The notes below the pieces were generated by a model. That model did no database searches and was not told where the DNA came from. It was given only the letters and a program-made list of their open reading frames with translations. Source: Aquatica leii (Eukaryota > Arthropoda > Insecta > Coleoptera > Lampyridae). Taken from it: a stretch of 64,000 bases of DNA. The stretch is from the NCBI GenBank assembly GCA_035610365.1, contig CM069432.1:14136001-14200000 (forward strand), in the 5' to 3' direction. The translations under genes and the position numbers were made by a program. Of this stretch, positions 35,766-45,965 are shown piece by piece. Positions within the stretch are counted from its first letter, which is position 1, and each line of letters opens with the position of its first letter.

Positions 35766-35797
35766 CGTTTCGACAGTCATGTCGCTGTTTTCTTCAG
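35766..35797 (-). ncRNA. Hammerhead-ribozyme-like core, PLE copy 1
   Basis: On the minus strand CTGAAGA (35797-35791) is followed by ACAG...CTGT, able to form a short stem, then GAAAC (to about 35767). This is the CUGANGA-stem-GAAA layout of hammerheads known in PLEs. The stem is imperfect, with extra unpaired bases after the first core segment. Self-cleavage cannot be claimed. Confidence 0.35.
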
Positions 35798-35841
35798 AAA
35801 AAACTGAAACTGAAGGTATAGGATCCTGACAAGCCTTTATA

Positions 35842-36185
35842 TTACGCCGTTCGGGTTAATGGTTGTGACGGTTTTGATTTATTAGTTTTTCGGAACATGT
35901 TTTTCCATATTGGCGCTAGATCGATTCCATTATCCCTATTAAAATTGTCGTACTTCTGGATTTCAATGGCTTCCTTGTATAGTCTAGGCCAGAAGTTTTC
36001 GGATTTAACCAACATTTTTGCCTCTTCAAATTTTATCGTGTGACCGGTGTCTAAAAAATGTTCCGCAACAGCAGATCTTGTGTTATGTTTTTTTGTATCC
36101 GCCTTATGTTCTTTTATCTGGTAGCTATGTTGCGTCCCGTTTGTCCTATGTAAGCCAGCCCACACAATAAAATCGTACAGAAATT
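35842..36185 (-). pseudogene. PLE GIY-YIG endonuclease C-terminal part
   Basis: The frame carries WAGLHRTNGTQ, IKEHKADTKKHNTRSAVAEH, FLDTGHTIKFEEAKMLVKSE, RLYKEAIEIQKYDNFNRDNG and IDLAPIWKNMF. This is the standard GIY-YIG tail of insect PLEs, including the catalytic-region AIEI block and the NREDG-like motif (here NRDNG). The CxxC...YIGQTGR entry is garbled by a frameshift. PLEs use this nuclease for target cleavage. Confidence 0.85.
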
Positions 36186-36540
36186 GGAGACACTCAGGAT
36201 CAAACGCCAAACGCCAACGTCTGCTTGCTCAATTAGCCTTTTTGAGCAGATGTAGAGACCAGGACATTGTCCCATGTTTTCTGCAAATACAATATCACAT
36301 CAAGACCAGAACGGAAAAGCATATACTGCAAAGAGCCAGCCGAGCCTTGTTAAGGGAGCGGATACACGAAACTAGACGCCAATTAAACCAGAAAACTACG
36401 GAGTTATTTTCAGTCCATTCACAACTGATCAACACAATAGATTCGACAATCTGGGATTTGATTTGTGTTTGTGATGGATGTGACGGAAACGGATTGAAAT
36501 CTCTAATAAATCCGCTCGAATGTCGCATTCGTAGACCGAC
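36186..36540 (+). pseudogene. PLE reverse-transcriptase N-terminal leader
   Basis: The plus strand reads KRQRLLAQLAFLSRCRDQDI, VPCFLQIQYHIKTRTEKHIL, QRASRALLRERIHETRRQLN. This matches the basic helical leader before the PLE RT core (LxFLxRCRDxxIVPxFLxIxxxxxS...LLRExI). The frame ends at 36540. No RT core follows because other repeats begin there. Confidence 0.8.
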
Positions 36541-36564
36541 GTAGCTAAATATTTTCTAACCAAA

Positions 36565-37660
36565 GTCATAGAGTAGGTTAGTATTTACACGTGGTGGATG
36601 TTTGCGACGTATCAACTATTATTTTTGGTTGTTTTAGCTTTCTTTCTTTCTTGTTTCTCATGGATTAATGGAGTTGTTAGTTTTACTTATGGATTAACGA
36701 AGACGCAATTACTTTTGTGTGATGTAATTCGACTGATGACGTCCTATTGTATATTTTAAATTCGCCGAGGATCAGTTTGAAGTGATGCCACGTGCAAATG
36801 GGTATTCCTTAAGTAGTTTCTGACCGAAAAGGTATTTACGTATCATATAAGTTTTGGCCGGCATTATCAAGCGGGAAATACGGCACTACCTCGATCTTCA
36901 TCTGGTCACGCACTTCAGGATTATTGACTTACGATGGCGCTAGTTTGGGTTGTGTCAAAATTTTAAATAACGTTACAATTTAAGTTAAACATATTAAGGA
37001 CTGATTCCGTAATATTTGTGTAATTGCTAAATTTGTTTTCTCGTTAATACTTTACGCCTAATCAATGTCAATTTTGTTTATTCACTATCAATGTCAAAAT
37101 TTTAATCATTAATGTGCGGGAGTGTAACTATCAGAGATTTGGAAGTACGTGTCGGATTGTGTTTCTGTCGTAAAATGACTTTGGACTAATTTATACCGGT
37201 CGTAAGCTTGACGTCAAGATCTACGGGTGGTTTTAAAATCCCGCTTGCGGTAACGTATTTAACTTGCTACCGTTTATTGTCTTGCGGCAGCGTAAATTAA
37301 CCTAGTAAAAGCATATCTGCTTTCTGAGTCTATTTTAGACCTGCTTTAGCACTGTAATTTAAATTGTTTTATTATTATGTATATGTAATTTGTACCAGTG
37401 GCGTAACAATAGATACTCATCTTTTATCTTCAATGAAATTGCTCTTAATAAATAATTGTTATTAATTTTGGGTATCTTTAATTTGGGAATGTACTTTGGG
37501 AGACTGCGGGTCTAAGATCTCCCTTTCTCCTGCCTAGTCATCCTACGTTCTATTAAATTGTCAGAAAAGGTGGCGCAATCGTGCATTTAGCTTGCCTAAG
37601 AACATTCTCTTTACTTTGATGACTACGGACGGTTTTTTGAAATCGTTCGATTTAGTTGAG
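36565..37660 (+). repeat. LTR-like block with TGGCGCAATCG primer-site form (copy A)
   Basis: This block is similar, as a reverse complement, to 39930-41155. Shared points: GTAGGTTAGTATTT at the outer end, GTATCAACTA, TTCTGTCGTAAA, CTTGACGTCAAG, GTCTATTTT(A/G)GACCTGCTTTA, CGGGTCTA, AGGTGGCGCA. TGGCGCAATCG (37571-37581) would be the primer site and what follows a short leader. No coding region is seen. Limits are approximate. Confidence 0.5.
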
Positions 37661-39930
37661 ATGTAACGAAGCGTCACATAATTTTAGTATAAATTAGCTT
37701 TAGTCATAATTACAGTTTTAGTATCAGTTTGCTGAGGATGACAGCTTAGATGTCGAAACACATGTACCACAAGTATACAATTTATTGTAGTTGCTGGGTT
37801 ATTGTGAATAAAAACAGTTTGTCTTAATTTTTTTATATTGTTTTTCTAAGGTGTAACTATAGAGATTTAATATAATTTTTTTTGTGTTTTAGGTAAGTCA
37901 GTCTACAAATGTTCACCTCAAGTTATGGCTCTTATTACGGTACGTGTTTTTATTATATTAATTGCAAAGGTCAAACAACAAATAGTGTATAATATTTGTA
38001 ATTGCATATGTGACTGGTATGATTTATAAATTATTTACATAGCGTTTATTTTAATACTATTTAAATAAAATGTTTTATAAATTAACTAATATGAATAATT
38101 GGAGCATTACAAATTGTCGCATTGGATAAATTACATAGCTAAAGTAAACAACTATTTTATCCACACGTACCCTTCTGCATTCATCAGACACAAAAATCTC
38201 TGGAGGGCATTTTATTTTCATTATAAATGCGCAAACGTAGGTATTTTTAATTGACGTTGTGTAAATTTTTAGTACTTTATTTCCACTTTTGTTTACATTG
38301 AAAAACGCGAAACTATATGTTTGGCATAATTAAAATAGGGGTTTTATATATGAAGAAAATATGCCCGTATTGTCAACATTTTACAATGAAAAGTGCCTGC
38401 TTCTGAAATTAAAATTCGTTTTAATTTAATTTTTTTTTACTACGAGCACACGACGTACGTATGCTGTTTAAAAATACTAGAAAATACACTAGTGCTACTC
38501 TACTATATATTGACGCGAGCATGTTGATTGTAAGTATTTGAATACTATCGCTACGGGTTTAATTACCGAATGTCGTGTTTTGTCTGAAATTTCTATACTC
38601 GGTATATTTCAATCCAATATGTATGTTTAATAGTGTAACTTTCTAGTTCTGAAAATTAATTTGTTCTAATTAATAAAGCGACTTAATTTGATAAATTATA
38701 TGATTTTGACATTATAATAACGTATGTTAAATTTGTTTTTCAGAAAAAAATAAATTGTTTGATTAAAATAGTTTGTGTAATATTAGTAATTACTCTATAA
38801 TATTTAAAGAAGAAAAAAAAATTGCAAATACAATCAGTAATAGAGAATAATCAGCTGTTGATAATCCACAGTCTATAAGTGTTGGATTAGCAACGTAATT
38901 GTAATTAGTTTTGTTTGTAGAATTGAGTATTTGTAAATATAACTAAATAGTACGATTATAAAGGCACCATATTCGTCAAACGTTTATACAAAAATCTTAC
39001 TGGATAAACAGCATAGCGATCCAAACCCGCAACATAAAAAGGTCCACAACGCTACACACATATATATCAAAATCAGCCAATTAACAACAAGATTGAAGAA
39101 AATACCTTAATGATGGTTATTATCACAGTTCAAATAAATAACAATAAATGACAGTTGTTATAACGAATACACCTCGTTACAGACTGGTCGCGAAAACTAT
39201 AAAAAAAGGATACTTACAGTTGAAATTGTGTCGGCTAGATCTAGTTTGGCTCGTAATCATACATTTTTAAAAACTGAAGCAGAATGTAATGAACGGATAT
39301 CACAAAAATAAGTAGACACCAAACACAAACGCGTTCCTGAATTTAAATAAAATAGCTGGTGGCGGATTTTCCAATCACTTTATTGAAAATATTCTACTAA
39401 TGGCATTGATACGTTTATACAAAACTATTCAGCAAGACGCAATTGATGGCTTCATACATATTTATCCAATAACATGGAAGATATCATGAACGTGCTTGAA
39501 AGCAACTATTAAAAGTGTTTAACACTAAGTTAATAAACGTGGAACATTGCGTGCTACAAACATGCGCTTTTATAAACACAAACAAAATCTAATCTTACCC
39601 TGACAAGATTTTCGACAGTTAAATTCATTTCCACGGCAGCTTAAAACGCAATTTAATGAGTGATGAGCTAAAATAGTTATCAATAAAACATACCAGGTTG
39701 TTACGTTTATCAAAGTTTACGTTAAAAGAATGTATAAATACGAAAATATATGACACACAATGTTTCCAATCAATTTTAGTTGAAACACTAAATACAGAAC
39801 ACAAGGTATGTAAAAGTAAACCTTGCAATTGTTTTACCAAGGAAAAAACTATGTTATGTTCCAATGGGGGAAGTGGAGGAAAAAAGAAAGAAAACATTTC
39901 TTAAGTTAATTACCAAGATGTCATGCTTAC
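37661..39930. other. AT-rich stretch between inverted LTR-like blocks
   Basis: No gene is recognised. A hammerhead-like core lies at 37732-37760 (separate entry). The remaining 2.1 kb shows only AT-driven frames. Confidence 0.4.
37732..37760 (+). ncRNA. Hammerhead-ribozyme-like core
   Basis: CTGAGGA, one unpaired T, then the stem GACA/TGTC around a 7-base loop, then GAAAC. This is the same layout as the PLE copies. The neighbouring CAGTTTTAGTATCAGTTTG upstream resembles the region before the core of PLE copy 1, so this may be the right end of that element after an LTR insertion. The stem is only four base pairs. Confidence 0.35.
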
Positions 39931-41155
39931 CTTTCGGCTAGCCTCACCGTAGATGGTCGTCGGGTAAAAGAAAATCGAAAGACACAAAGTTTTCTTTAGG
40001 TAAACTAAATGCCCGAGTGCGCCACCTCTTCTCGAATTTTTGTCGAAGATAAACGGCCTAGGTAGGAGAAAAGGAGAACCTAGACCCGAGGTCCCCCAAA
40101 AGAAATATAGTACGAATCAACAATAACCATTTATTGAGTATCTATCTATTAATAGCCAATTTCGGAACGGAAAAAGTCATTCGACGGTTACGCCTGGTAT
40201 AATCAGAGAATCAATTACCTTACATAACACACAACAAAATTGTAACATATAAATATAGGATTAAAGCAGGTCCAAAATAGACTCTGGAAGCAATAAGTAA
40301 AGCGCTAATGTTTAAAGTATATCTCCGCGGCTACCGTAACCCGTAGCATACCTACCCGCAATCGCGCGTAAGCATTACAACAAAGTAACACCGCCCGTGG
40401 TCCTTGACGTCAAGTTCATCACGACCGGTAGTAAAAGTGTCATTCAATTAGTTTACGACAGAAACGTTTCGAGCTCCCAAATCTCTACCCTTGACAATTG
40501 AAATTTTTTTTATATTAACAACAAAAATTGTAAGTTACGTTGAATAATCATTACATAGATAAACCATTACATTAAAGCGTCTGTTAAACATCGTAATTAA
40601 CCTTATTTGAATCGTAGCAAAATTGACGTTCAATATTATTAAACATAATTACGCATGTCCAAAAGTTCGTTAAGTATTTTAATTAAAACAGAACTAAAAG
40701 TAGTAGACTAGGTGTACAGGATGTACGAAGACAAAGTTCGAAACAAAAATGCATTTACATTTGAAGTCCGCACTGATTTCACTTAATATAAATCCGCAGC
40801 GTATGTAGCGACAGCAGCAGTCATGGCCCCGAAGCGCGTGAACGAAAATGAGTCGAGGTCTGGTGGTCCCTCGCGATTCCAACACGTACGCTTAACGATA
40901 CTATAAATACCTCGTTTACTTCAAACCCCCAACCTGTAGCACAGCGCCATCAATCCACTGGGATCCTTTACTCTGCGACTTCGATTACTGCAAAAGTACA
41001 GCAATTCCAAGATAACTCAGTCCGACAGCTTCGACAGAGCTCGGAAGAAGATTTCAACAGATATTGAAAAACCAAAAGCAAGAAAGACGAAAGAGCTAAA
41101 ATAGCGAATATTAGTTGATACGCCTCCACTTTTAACCACGTGCGAAATACTAACC
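39930..41155 (-). repeat. LTR-like block with TGGCGCACTCGGGC primer-site form (copy B)
   Basis: Inverted, diverged counterpart of 36565-37660. On the minus strand the block runs from about 41155 to 40025 and is followed by TGGCGCACTCGGGC (40024-40011) and a short leader to about 39930. The two copies point towards each other. It belongs to a Gypsy-like family by primer-site form, but no protein-coding part is present. Confidence 0.5.
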
Positions 41156-41189
41156 TACTTTACGATTTTTGCATCAAAATACATAGATA

Positions 41190-42532
41190 CGAGGGCATAT
41201 TGAAAACTAATGCCTCCATGGCTATAACTTTATTAATAATAGATATACGGTTTACATATAAATGTGAAATAATAGTGAAAACTGTCCTCTACGCACTCAT
41301 GTATTTACTTTTCCACATAATCGCCGTTAGCAGCAATACATTTACGCCAACGTACTACGAGTTTTGTAAGTCCGTCACGGAAAAAGTCTGAAGACTTCCC
41401 ACGGCACCATTTCCGCACCTCCGCTATCACCTCTGCATCCGAAGAGAAACGCTTGCCTTTAAGATGTTCCTTAAGCTTCGAAAAGAGGAAAAAGTCACAA
41501 GGCGCAAGATCTGGGCTATAAGGTGGATGAGGTAGCACGTCATGAAACCGAAGCTTCTCCAGTGCTGTACGCGTTCTCTGACTTGTGTGAGGCCGAGCGT
41601 TATCATGTTGCAGAATAGGCACTTTGTCTGGACGAACCCTACGCAGCCGTTGCTGTAGATGTGTAAGGGTGTTAACATATCGTTCGGAGTTGACAGTACG
41701 ACCACGTTCCAAAAATTCGATGTGAACGATGCCATCGCAATCCCAGAAAACGGTAATCATGACTTTCCCAGCTGATGGAACTGCTTTGAACTTTTTCTGG
41801 TTTGGCGAACCCTTATGTCTGTACTCCATGGACTGACGTTTCATTTCAGGGTCGTAATGATGCGCCCACGACTCGTCACCGGTCACAATGCTGTGGAGAA
41901 AAGCGTCACCTTCTGCTTCATATCGAGTCAAGAGTTGTTCGCAAATTTGTTTTCGATTGGCTTTCATTTCATCAGTAAGCATTCGGGGAACCCAACGCGC
42001 GCAAACTCTGCTGTACTTCAGCACATTGCAGATAATGTGATGTACTCTTTCTTGTGAAATACCCACCCTGTTGGCAATGTCAGTTTGGTTACACCGTCGA
42101 TTCTCACGAACAAGTTCATCCACGAGAGCGACCTGCCTTTCACCACACGCAGACACTGGTCGGCCACTGCGTACCCGATCATGGATATCTGTTTTAACAG
42201 GATATGCGTCTTTCACGGTCCTTACCCACCTCCTAACAGTACTCACATCAACACACGCATCACGGTACACGGCACTCAACCTTCGATGGATGTCAATCGG
42301 CGCTACACCCTCTGCAGTAAGAAATTCAATGACAGCTCGTTGCTTTAACCGTACGTCCATGTCGGTCGCCATGTTTAGAGTTGTTGTGCGCAAGCGCGAT
42401 GTTGCTGAGAATCTCCACTAGGAGGACTTATGTACTAATACTTAAGGTAAATGGCAAACCACTTTTGACACGGTCTGGCCCGTTATTATAAAAGTTATAG
42501 CCATGGAGGCATTAGTATTCAATATGCCCTCG
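41190..42532 (-). mobile_element. mariner transposon, apparently complete
   Basis: Terminal repeats of about 42 bp (CGAGGGCATATTGAA... at 41190 and its complement ending at 42532) differ at one position. Both ends are flanked by TA (41188-41189 and 42533-42534), the mariner target duplication. The element of 1343 bp carries one uninterrupted transposase gene. Near-identical TIRs and an open frame suggest a recent insertion and possible activity. Confidence 0.93.
41305..42372 (-). CDS. mariner transposase
   Basis: Cut-and-paste transposase of 355 codons from ATG at 42372 (MATDMDVRLKQRAVIEFL) to TAA at 41307-41305; an in-frame extension upstream has no ATG. The N-terminal paired-type HTH region (RAVIEFLTAEGVAPIDIHRR, VDVSTVRRWV) is followed by a second HTH (CNQTDIANRVGISQERVHHI) and the WVPRML linker motif. 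The catalytic domain has TGDESWAHHYDPEMKRQSME (first Asp), LQHDNARPHTS (second Asp) and YSPDLAPCDFFLF (third Asp). By hand count 35 residues separate the last two, one more than the usual DD34D. No stop or frameshift was seen. Confidence 0.95.
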   Translation of the reverse strand: MATDMDVRLKQRAVIEFLTAEGVAPIDIHRRLSAVYRDACVDVSTVRRWVRTVKDAYPVKTDIHDRVRSGRPVSACGERQVALVDELVRENRRCNQTDIANRVGISQERVHHIICNVLKYSRVCARWVPRMLTDEMKANRKQICEQLLTRYEAEGDAFLHSIVTGDESWAHHYDPEMKRQSMEYRHKGSPNQKKFKAVPSAGKVMITVFWDCDGIVHIEFLERGRTVNSERYVNTLTHLQQRLRRVRPDKVPILQHDNARPHTSQRTRTALEKLRFHDVLPHPPYSPDLAPCDFFLFSKLKEHLKGKRFSSDAEVIAEVRKWCRGKSSDFFRDGLTKLVVRWRKCIAANGDYVEK

Positions 42533-42534
42533 TA

Positions 42535-43485
42535 TTTTGTTGGATGCATCGGACGTTTAATCGGATTCATTAGTGATTTCTAAAATAAAACGTCGTAGTA
42601 TTAGATATTAATCGATGAAAGAGAAACCTCATGTTTCTTACCCATCCGACTTTGTCACATTCATTACACCGCAAAACCACCAAATAAAGTGAATTTTGTA
42701 GATGGCCGACTACTCTCGAGCGCCCTCTGCGAGCATAACTTGAAAATTTCAACTCGAGGTCGAGCATTCCCCACTTTTAAGTAAGTTGCCTAACAATCAG
42801 GCGGATTTTCGCTCAAATACGAATTTACACGTTACAACTACTGCATCTATCTTATCTAATTGGTGCCAAGAAGTATTATCGGAATGAGCAGACACAAATA
42901 CATTATTTGGCCAACTAGAAAATTAGTTGTTGAAGTGGAAGGTTCTGAAAATACAGAATTAAGCTTATATTTCTTATTTAAATGAAACAGTGACTAATGT
43001 CGAAAACTATGGTAAAAAAAAAAACGCATGGTAACGCATAGCTTTACTTCTCTTGTCGATTAACATTTACAAACATTTTGAGTATTAAGTAATAGTATGA
43101 TTAGATTAGCATACAAGGCAACGCTGAAGTCACAAAAAAGAACAATTTAAGGTAGAATTTGTTTTAACTGTTCTGAAATGGGAAGTAGCAAAATGCGAAT
43201 TCTTTACTTTTCACGAGAGTTGAAGTAGCGGCTATCGGCATTTTTGGTTAGCTTTCGTTGCTTTAATTTTAGAAGCAAATGGTTTGAGGTCTGTCATTTC
43301 ACAAAGTCAAGTGTCTGTGCGGTACTGATTTTTATAATTCAATTTGGAAAATTCTGCATTTTGAAAATGTAAAACAGGATACAGCATGCAGAGGAACGCA
43401 AATTGCGTATTCCGAAATCAACTGGTTATAAAAGTGCCCGTTTACAGTTACATCAAGTTATGATTATAAGCGACTTTTGTCTTAG
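42535..43485. other. No gene recognised
   Basis: AT-rich DNA without readable domains or obvious repeats. The minus frame 42767-42570 has no motif. Confidence 0.4.
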
Positions 43486-44024
43486 ACCGCGTCGTAGTAA
43501 AACACCCAGACTTAAGCTTGGTCCTAGTCTCTTCTTGAGAGCCAAAACAAGAAGTAGAACTTAGCCTTTGCCGTATTGTCGTTCGTGAACTCAAACAAAT
43601 TGACCTTTCGCAAGACACTGAAAGAAAAAGTGTAAATGACTATATTTGTACCAATAGCGATTAGTGTGATTAACGGACCTTATTTTTCCGTTATCGCTGG
43701 ACTGACTTTGTTATTACTCGGAGTAAGTGTTTATGTCCTTTCCAAGAAGGTTGATCTTTGTCTTAGAGGATATAATACTGATAGCCAAGATTTGCTAAGT
43801 TTTAAACTGTCGTCTCGGTTCACATTACATGGATGTTTTTCTATTTTGACAGCTTTGCAGATTAGTCTGGGAAAGTAGAAAGGAGTTCTGGCCAACACTT
43901 TACTTTGGTCAAAGTTCAGCGTGTGTTCTTGGTTCTACACGTGTTCTACCACTGTTGATTTAGTAACTCTTTGGTGTTTGCAGTCAGCCATATGTTCTTT
44001 TACGTTAATTTCAATAGAGTTAGA

Positions 44025-44200
44025 GTAAAAGAACATATGGCTGACTGCAAACACTGCAGAGTTACTAAATCAGCAGTGGCAGAACACGTGTGGAACCAGA
44101 CTTTCCGAGACTAATCCGTGAAGCTGTGAAACGGGAAAAACACCCATGTAATATGAACCGAGAAGACGGTTTAAGACTTGGCTACTAGTATTATATCCTC
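44025..44200 (+). pseudogene. PLE GIY-YIG C-terminal fragment
   Basis: VKEHMADCKHCRVTKSAVAE followed by HVWNQ, then in another frame PRLIREAVKREKHPCNMNRE and DGLRLG. These are the PLE tail blocks (VKEHxADxxxxxxDKSAVAEHxW, RxxREAIEIxKHPxNxNREDGLRL). A mirrored, more damaged copy lies on the minus strand of 43730-44003. The start of the fragment coincides with the centre of the palindrome. Confidence 0.75.
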
Positions 44201-44240
44201 TTAGACAAAGATCGAACTTCTTGAAAAGGACACAAACACT

Positions 44241-45323
44241 TGTAATAAAAAAATATAATAAAGAACGTATAATAAAAAATGTAAGAATATATTTAATAAA
44301 AGTAAAATAATAATTTAACCACGGCAGCAATCGTAAGCACAGACCTCTGGGTGTGAGCTGAATGCAAGTAAATACACAGACGTGAATTCCTTTAATTTAT
44401 TAACTATAACATAATACACTATTTACATTAAAGAAAAATGAACAATATTTGAATTAAACATATTTGGAATAAAATATTAGGGCGCCAACCACCTTAAAAT
44501 TGGTGATGAATAAAAAGCGTAAAACCTTACATCTAATTATTAATTGATATTAAATGCAAAAAATAGTAAACGGTTAATTTGTTATCGAGTATGATTCCCG
44601 AAAAGTTGTAATAACTGAATTTAATTGCTTGAATTCAAAATTAACTATTAGTATTAATTCCAGTTGACGCACCACATGATATGACGTTATCGTATATCTT
44701 CTATTTTTAGCACATACTTGGTTAAAGTGATAAAATTCTTCAACAGTAGCAGGAATAAAACCAATGTATAATAAACTCCAATAACGGAAAATCCATTAAT
44801 AAAACCAAAATAAACGACCCAGTAAATCAAAACCGGAATAAAAGAAAAGATCCAATAAAAGAAAAGATCCAGTAAAAGAAAAGATCCAGAATAAAAAAAA
44901 ACCTAAATATAAATAATTAGAATGGTTTTTTGAATGACATGCTGTACTCACGTTACACTTAGCAACGGCCTTGAAACAACTTCCTTTGTCTAATTATATT
45001 GCGTAACATTGCGAAATCACTAAAAATGTTGAATTCAATAGAAAAATTATATCAAAATAAAGGTAAACTCACCAATAATTAGATGGAATGAATATAAATT
45101 AAATTGTATGCGTTTTTACGCCATAATCAAGAAAACTTGACTTTCCCGCATCACTACGACACGCACGGCCAAGCGTGGCTCAAACGGAAGTGCAAGCTTA
45201 AGCTAATACTCAAGTCGAGTTGAAACAACGCGACGTTGTCAAACTAATAAATTTATTAGTTGCAGAAAATAAACGAATGTAAAATTAAATTTTAATTGTA
45301 ATGAACTCTAACGGGACGTTACA
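44241..45323 (-). mobile_element. Solo LTR with CACT target duplication
   Basis: The element starts TGTAATA (44241) and ends CGTTACA (45323) on the plus strand, so it has TG...CA ends; CACT directly precedes (44237-44240) and follows (45324-45327). Removing it restores the uninterrupted sequence AAACACTTACTCCG predicted from the other palindrome arm. A 4-bp duplication fits Gypsy. Orientation is taken as minus because that reading starts TGTAACGTCCCG. A partial relative lies at 31905-32275. Confidence 0.75.
44840..44890. repeat. 17-bp tandem repeat, three copies
   Basis: AAAAGAAAAGATCCA(AT/GT/GA) three times in a row inside the solo LTR, differing only in the last two bases. Confidence 0.9.
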
Positions 45324-45448
45324 CACTTACTCCGAGTAATAACGAAGTCAGTCAAGCGGTAACAGAAAGATAAGGTCCGTTAATCACGCTAATCGCTATT
45401 GGTATAAATATCGTCATTTACACTTTTTCTTTCAGGACATTTACCACT

Positions 45449-45481
45449 CTGAAGATGCAAGTTGCAATGCCCTGCAAAACG
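45449..45481 (+). ncRNA. Hammerhead-like remnant, PLE copy 2
   Basis: CTGAAGA followed by TGCA...TGCA (possible stem) and AAAACG in place of GAAACG. The layout matches the cores in the other PLE copies, but the second conserved segment is mutated. Confidence 0.3.
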
Positions 45482-45602
45482 TCAGTTTGTTAAGGTTCAC
45501 GAACGACAATACGGCAAAGGCCGAGTTCTACTTCTTGTTTTGGCTCTCAAGAAGAGACTAGGACCAAGCCTAAGTCTGGGTGTTTAACTACGACGCGGTT
45601 TG

Positions 45603-45965
45603 TAAATAATTTCAAATGTCTTTATGCCTGTGGAAAAATGACCTTAAAATCCCAGAAACCTATTTTCACCGCGCTTGCACGAAGTGCTTATGAACTTTAT
45701 TTTGGAGTCAAAGTAGGAGACCAATAAACCATGGGTTTATCATATTTTTCAAGATTTGTGCAACAGTGTTAATAAATAGGCTTATACAAAACATCACGAA
45801 TGAAACAATTTATTATTTACAAAGTTATGAATAGGGTATTAGGAATTCTATCGTATTCTTAAATTTCATTTTAATTTGAAAACTCTTAAATTTAAAATTG
45901 CATGCCACAATGTTTTTATACATAAAATTGGGATGAATATTCAAACCAAAATGAAACATAATAAA
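45603..45965. other. No gene recognised
   Basis: Short AT-rich gap between PLE copy 2 and the foldback modules. Confidence 0.4.

Larger units (their letters stand above)
35640..36560. mobile_element. Penelope-like element copy 1: inverted 3' end joined to ORF N-terminus
   Basis: The left half (minus strand) is a PLE 3' terminus: GIY-YIG tail then a terminal region with a hammerhead-like core. The right half (plus strand) is the N-terminal PLE reverse-transcriptase leader. The two meet head-to-head near 36185. Known PLEs often carry such inverted terminal copies, so this is read as the 5' end of one element. It is cut off near 36560 by the LTR-like block that follows. Confidence 0.7.
43486..45602. 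mobile_element. Penelope-like element copy 2: palindrome of two 3' ends, split by a solo LTR
   Basis: Arm 43486-44003 is the reverse complement of 44025-44240 joined to 45324-45602, around a spacer of about 21 bp (44004-44024). The mirror match resumes precisely across the 1083-bp insert. The plus-strand arm encodes the GIY-YIG tail and then the terminal region with a hammerhead-like core; the other arm carries the same on the minus strand. No RT remains. This is an inverted duplication of a PLE 3' end. Confidence 0.8.

Noticed and set aside
42071..42421. Plus-strand frames across the mariner gene
   Set aside because: Shadows of the intact transposase on the minus strand.
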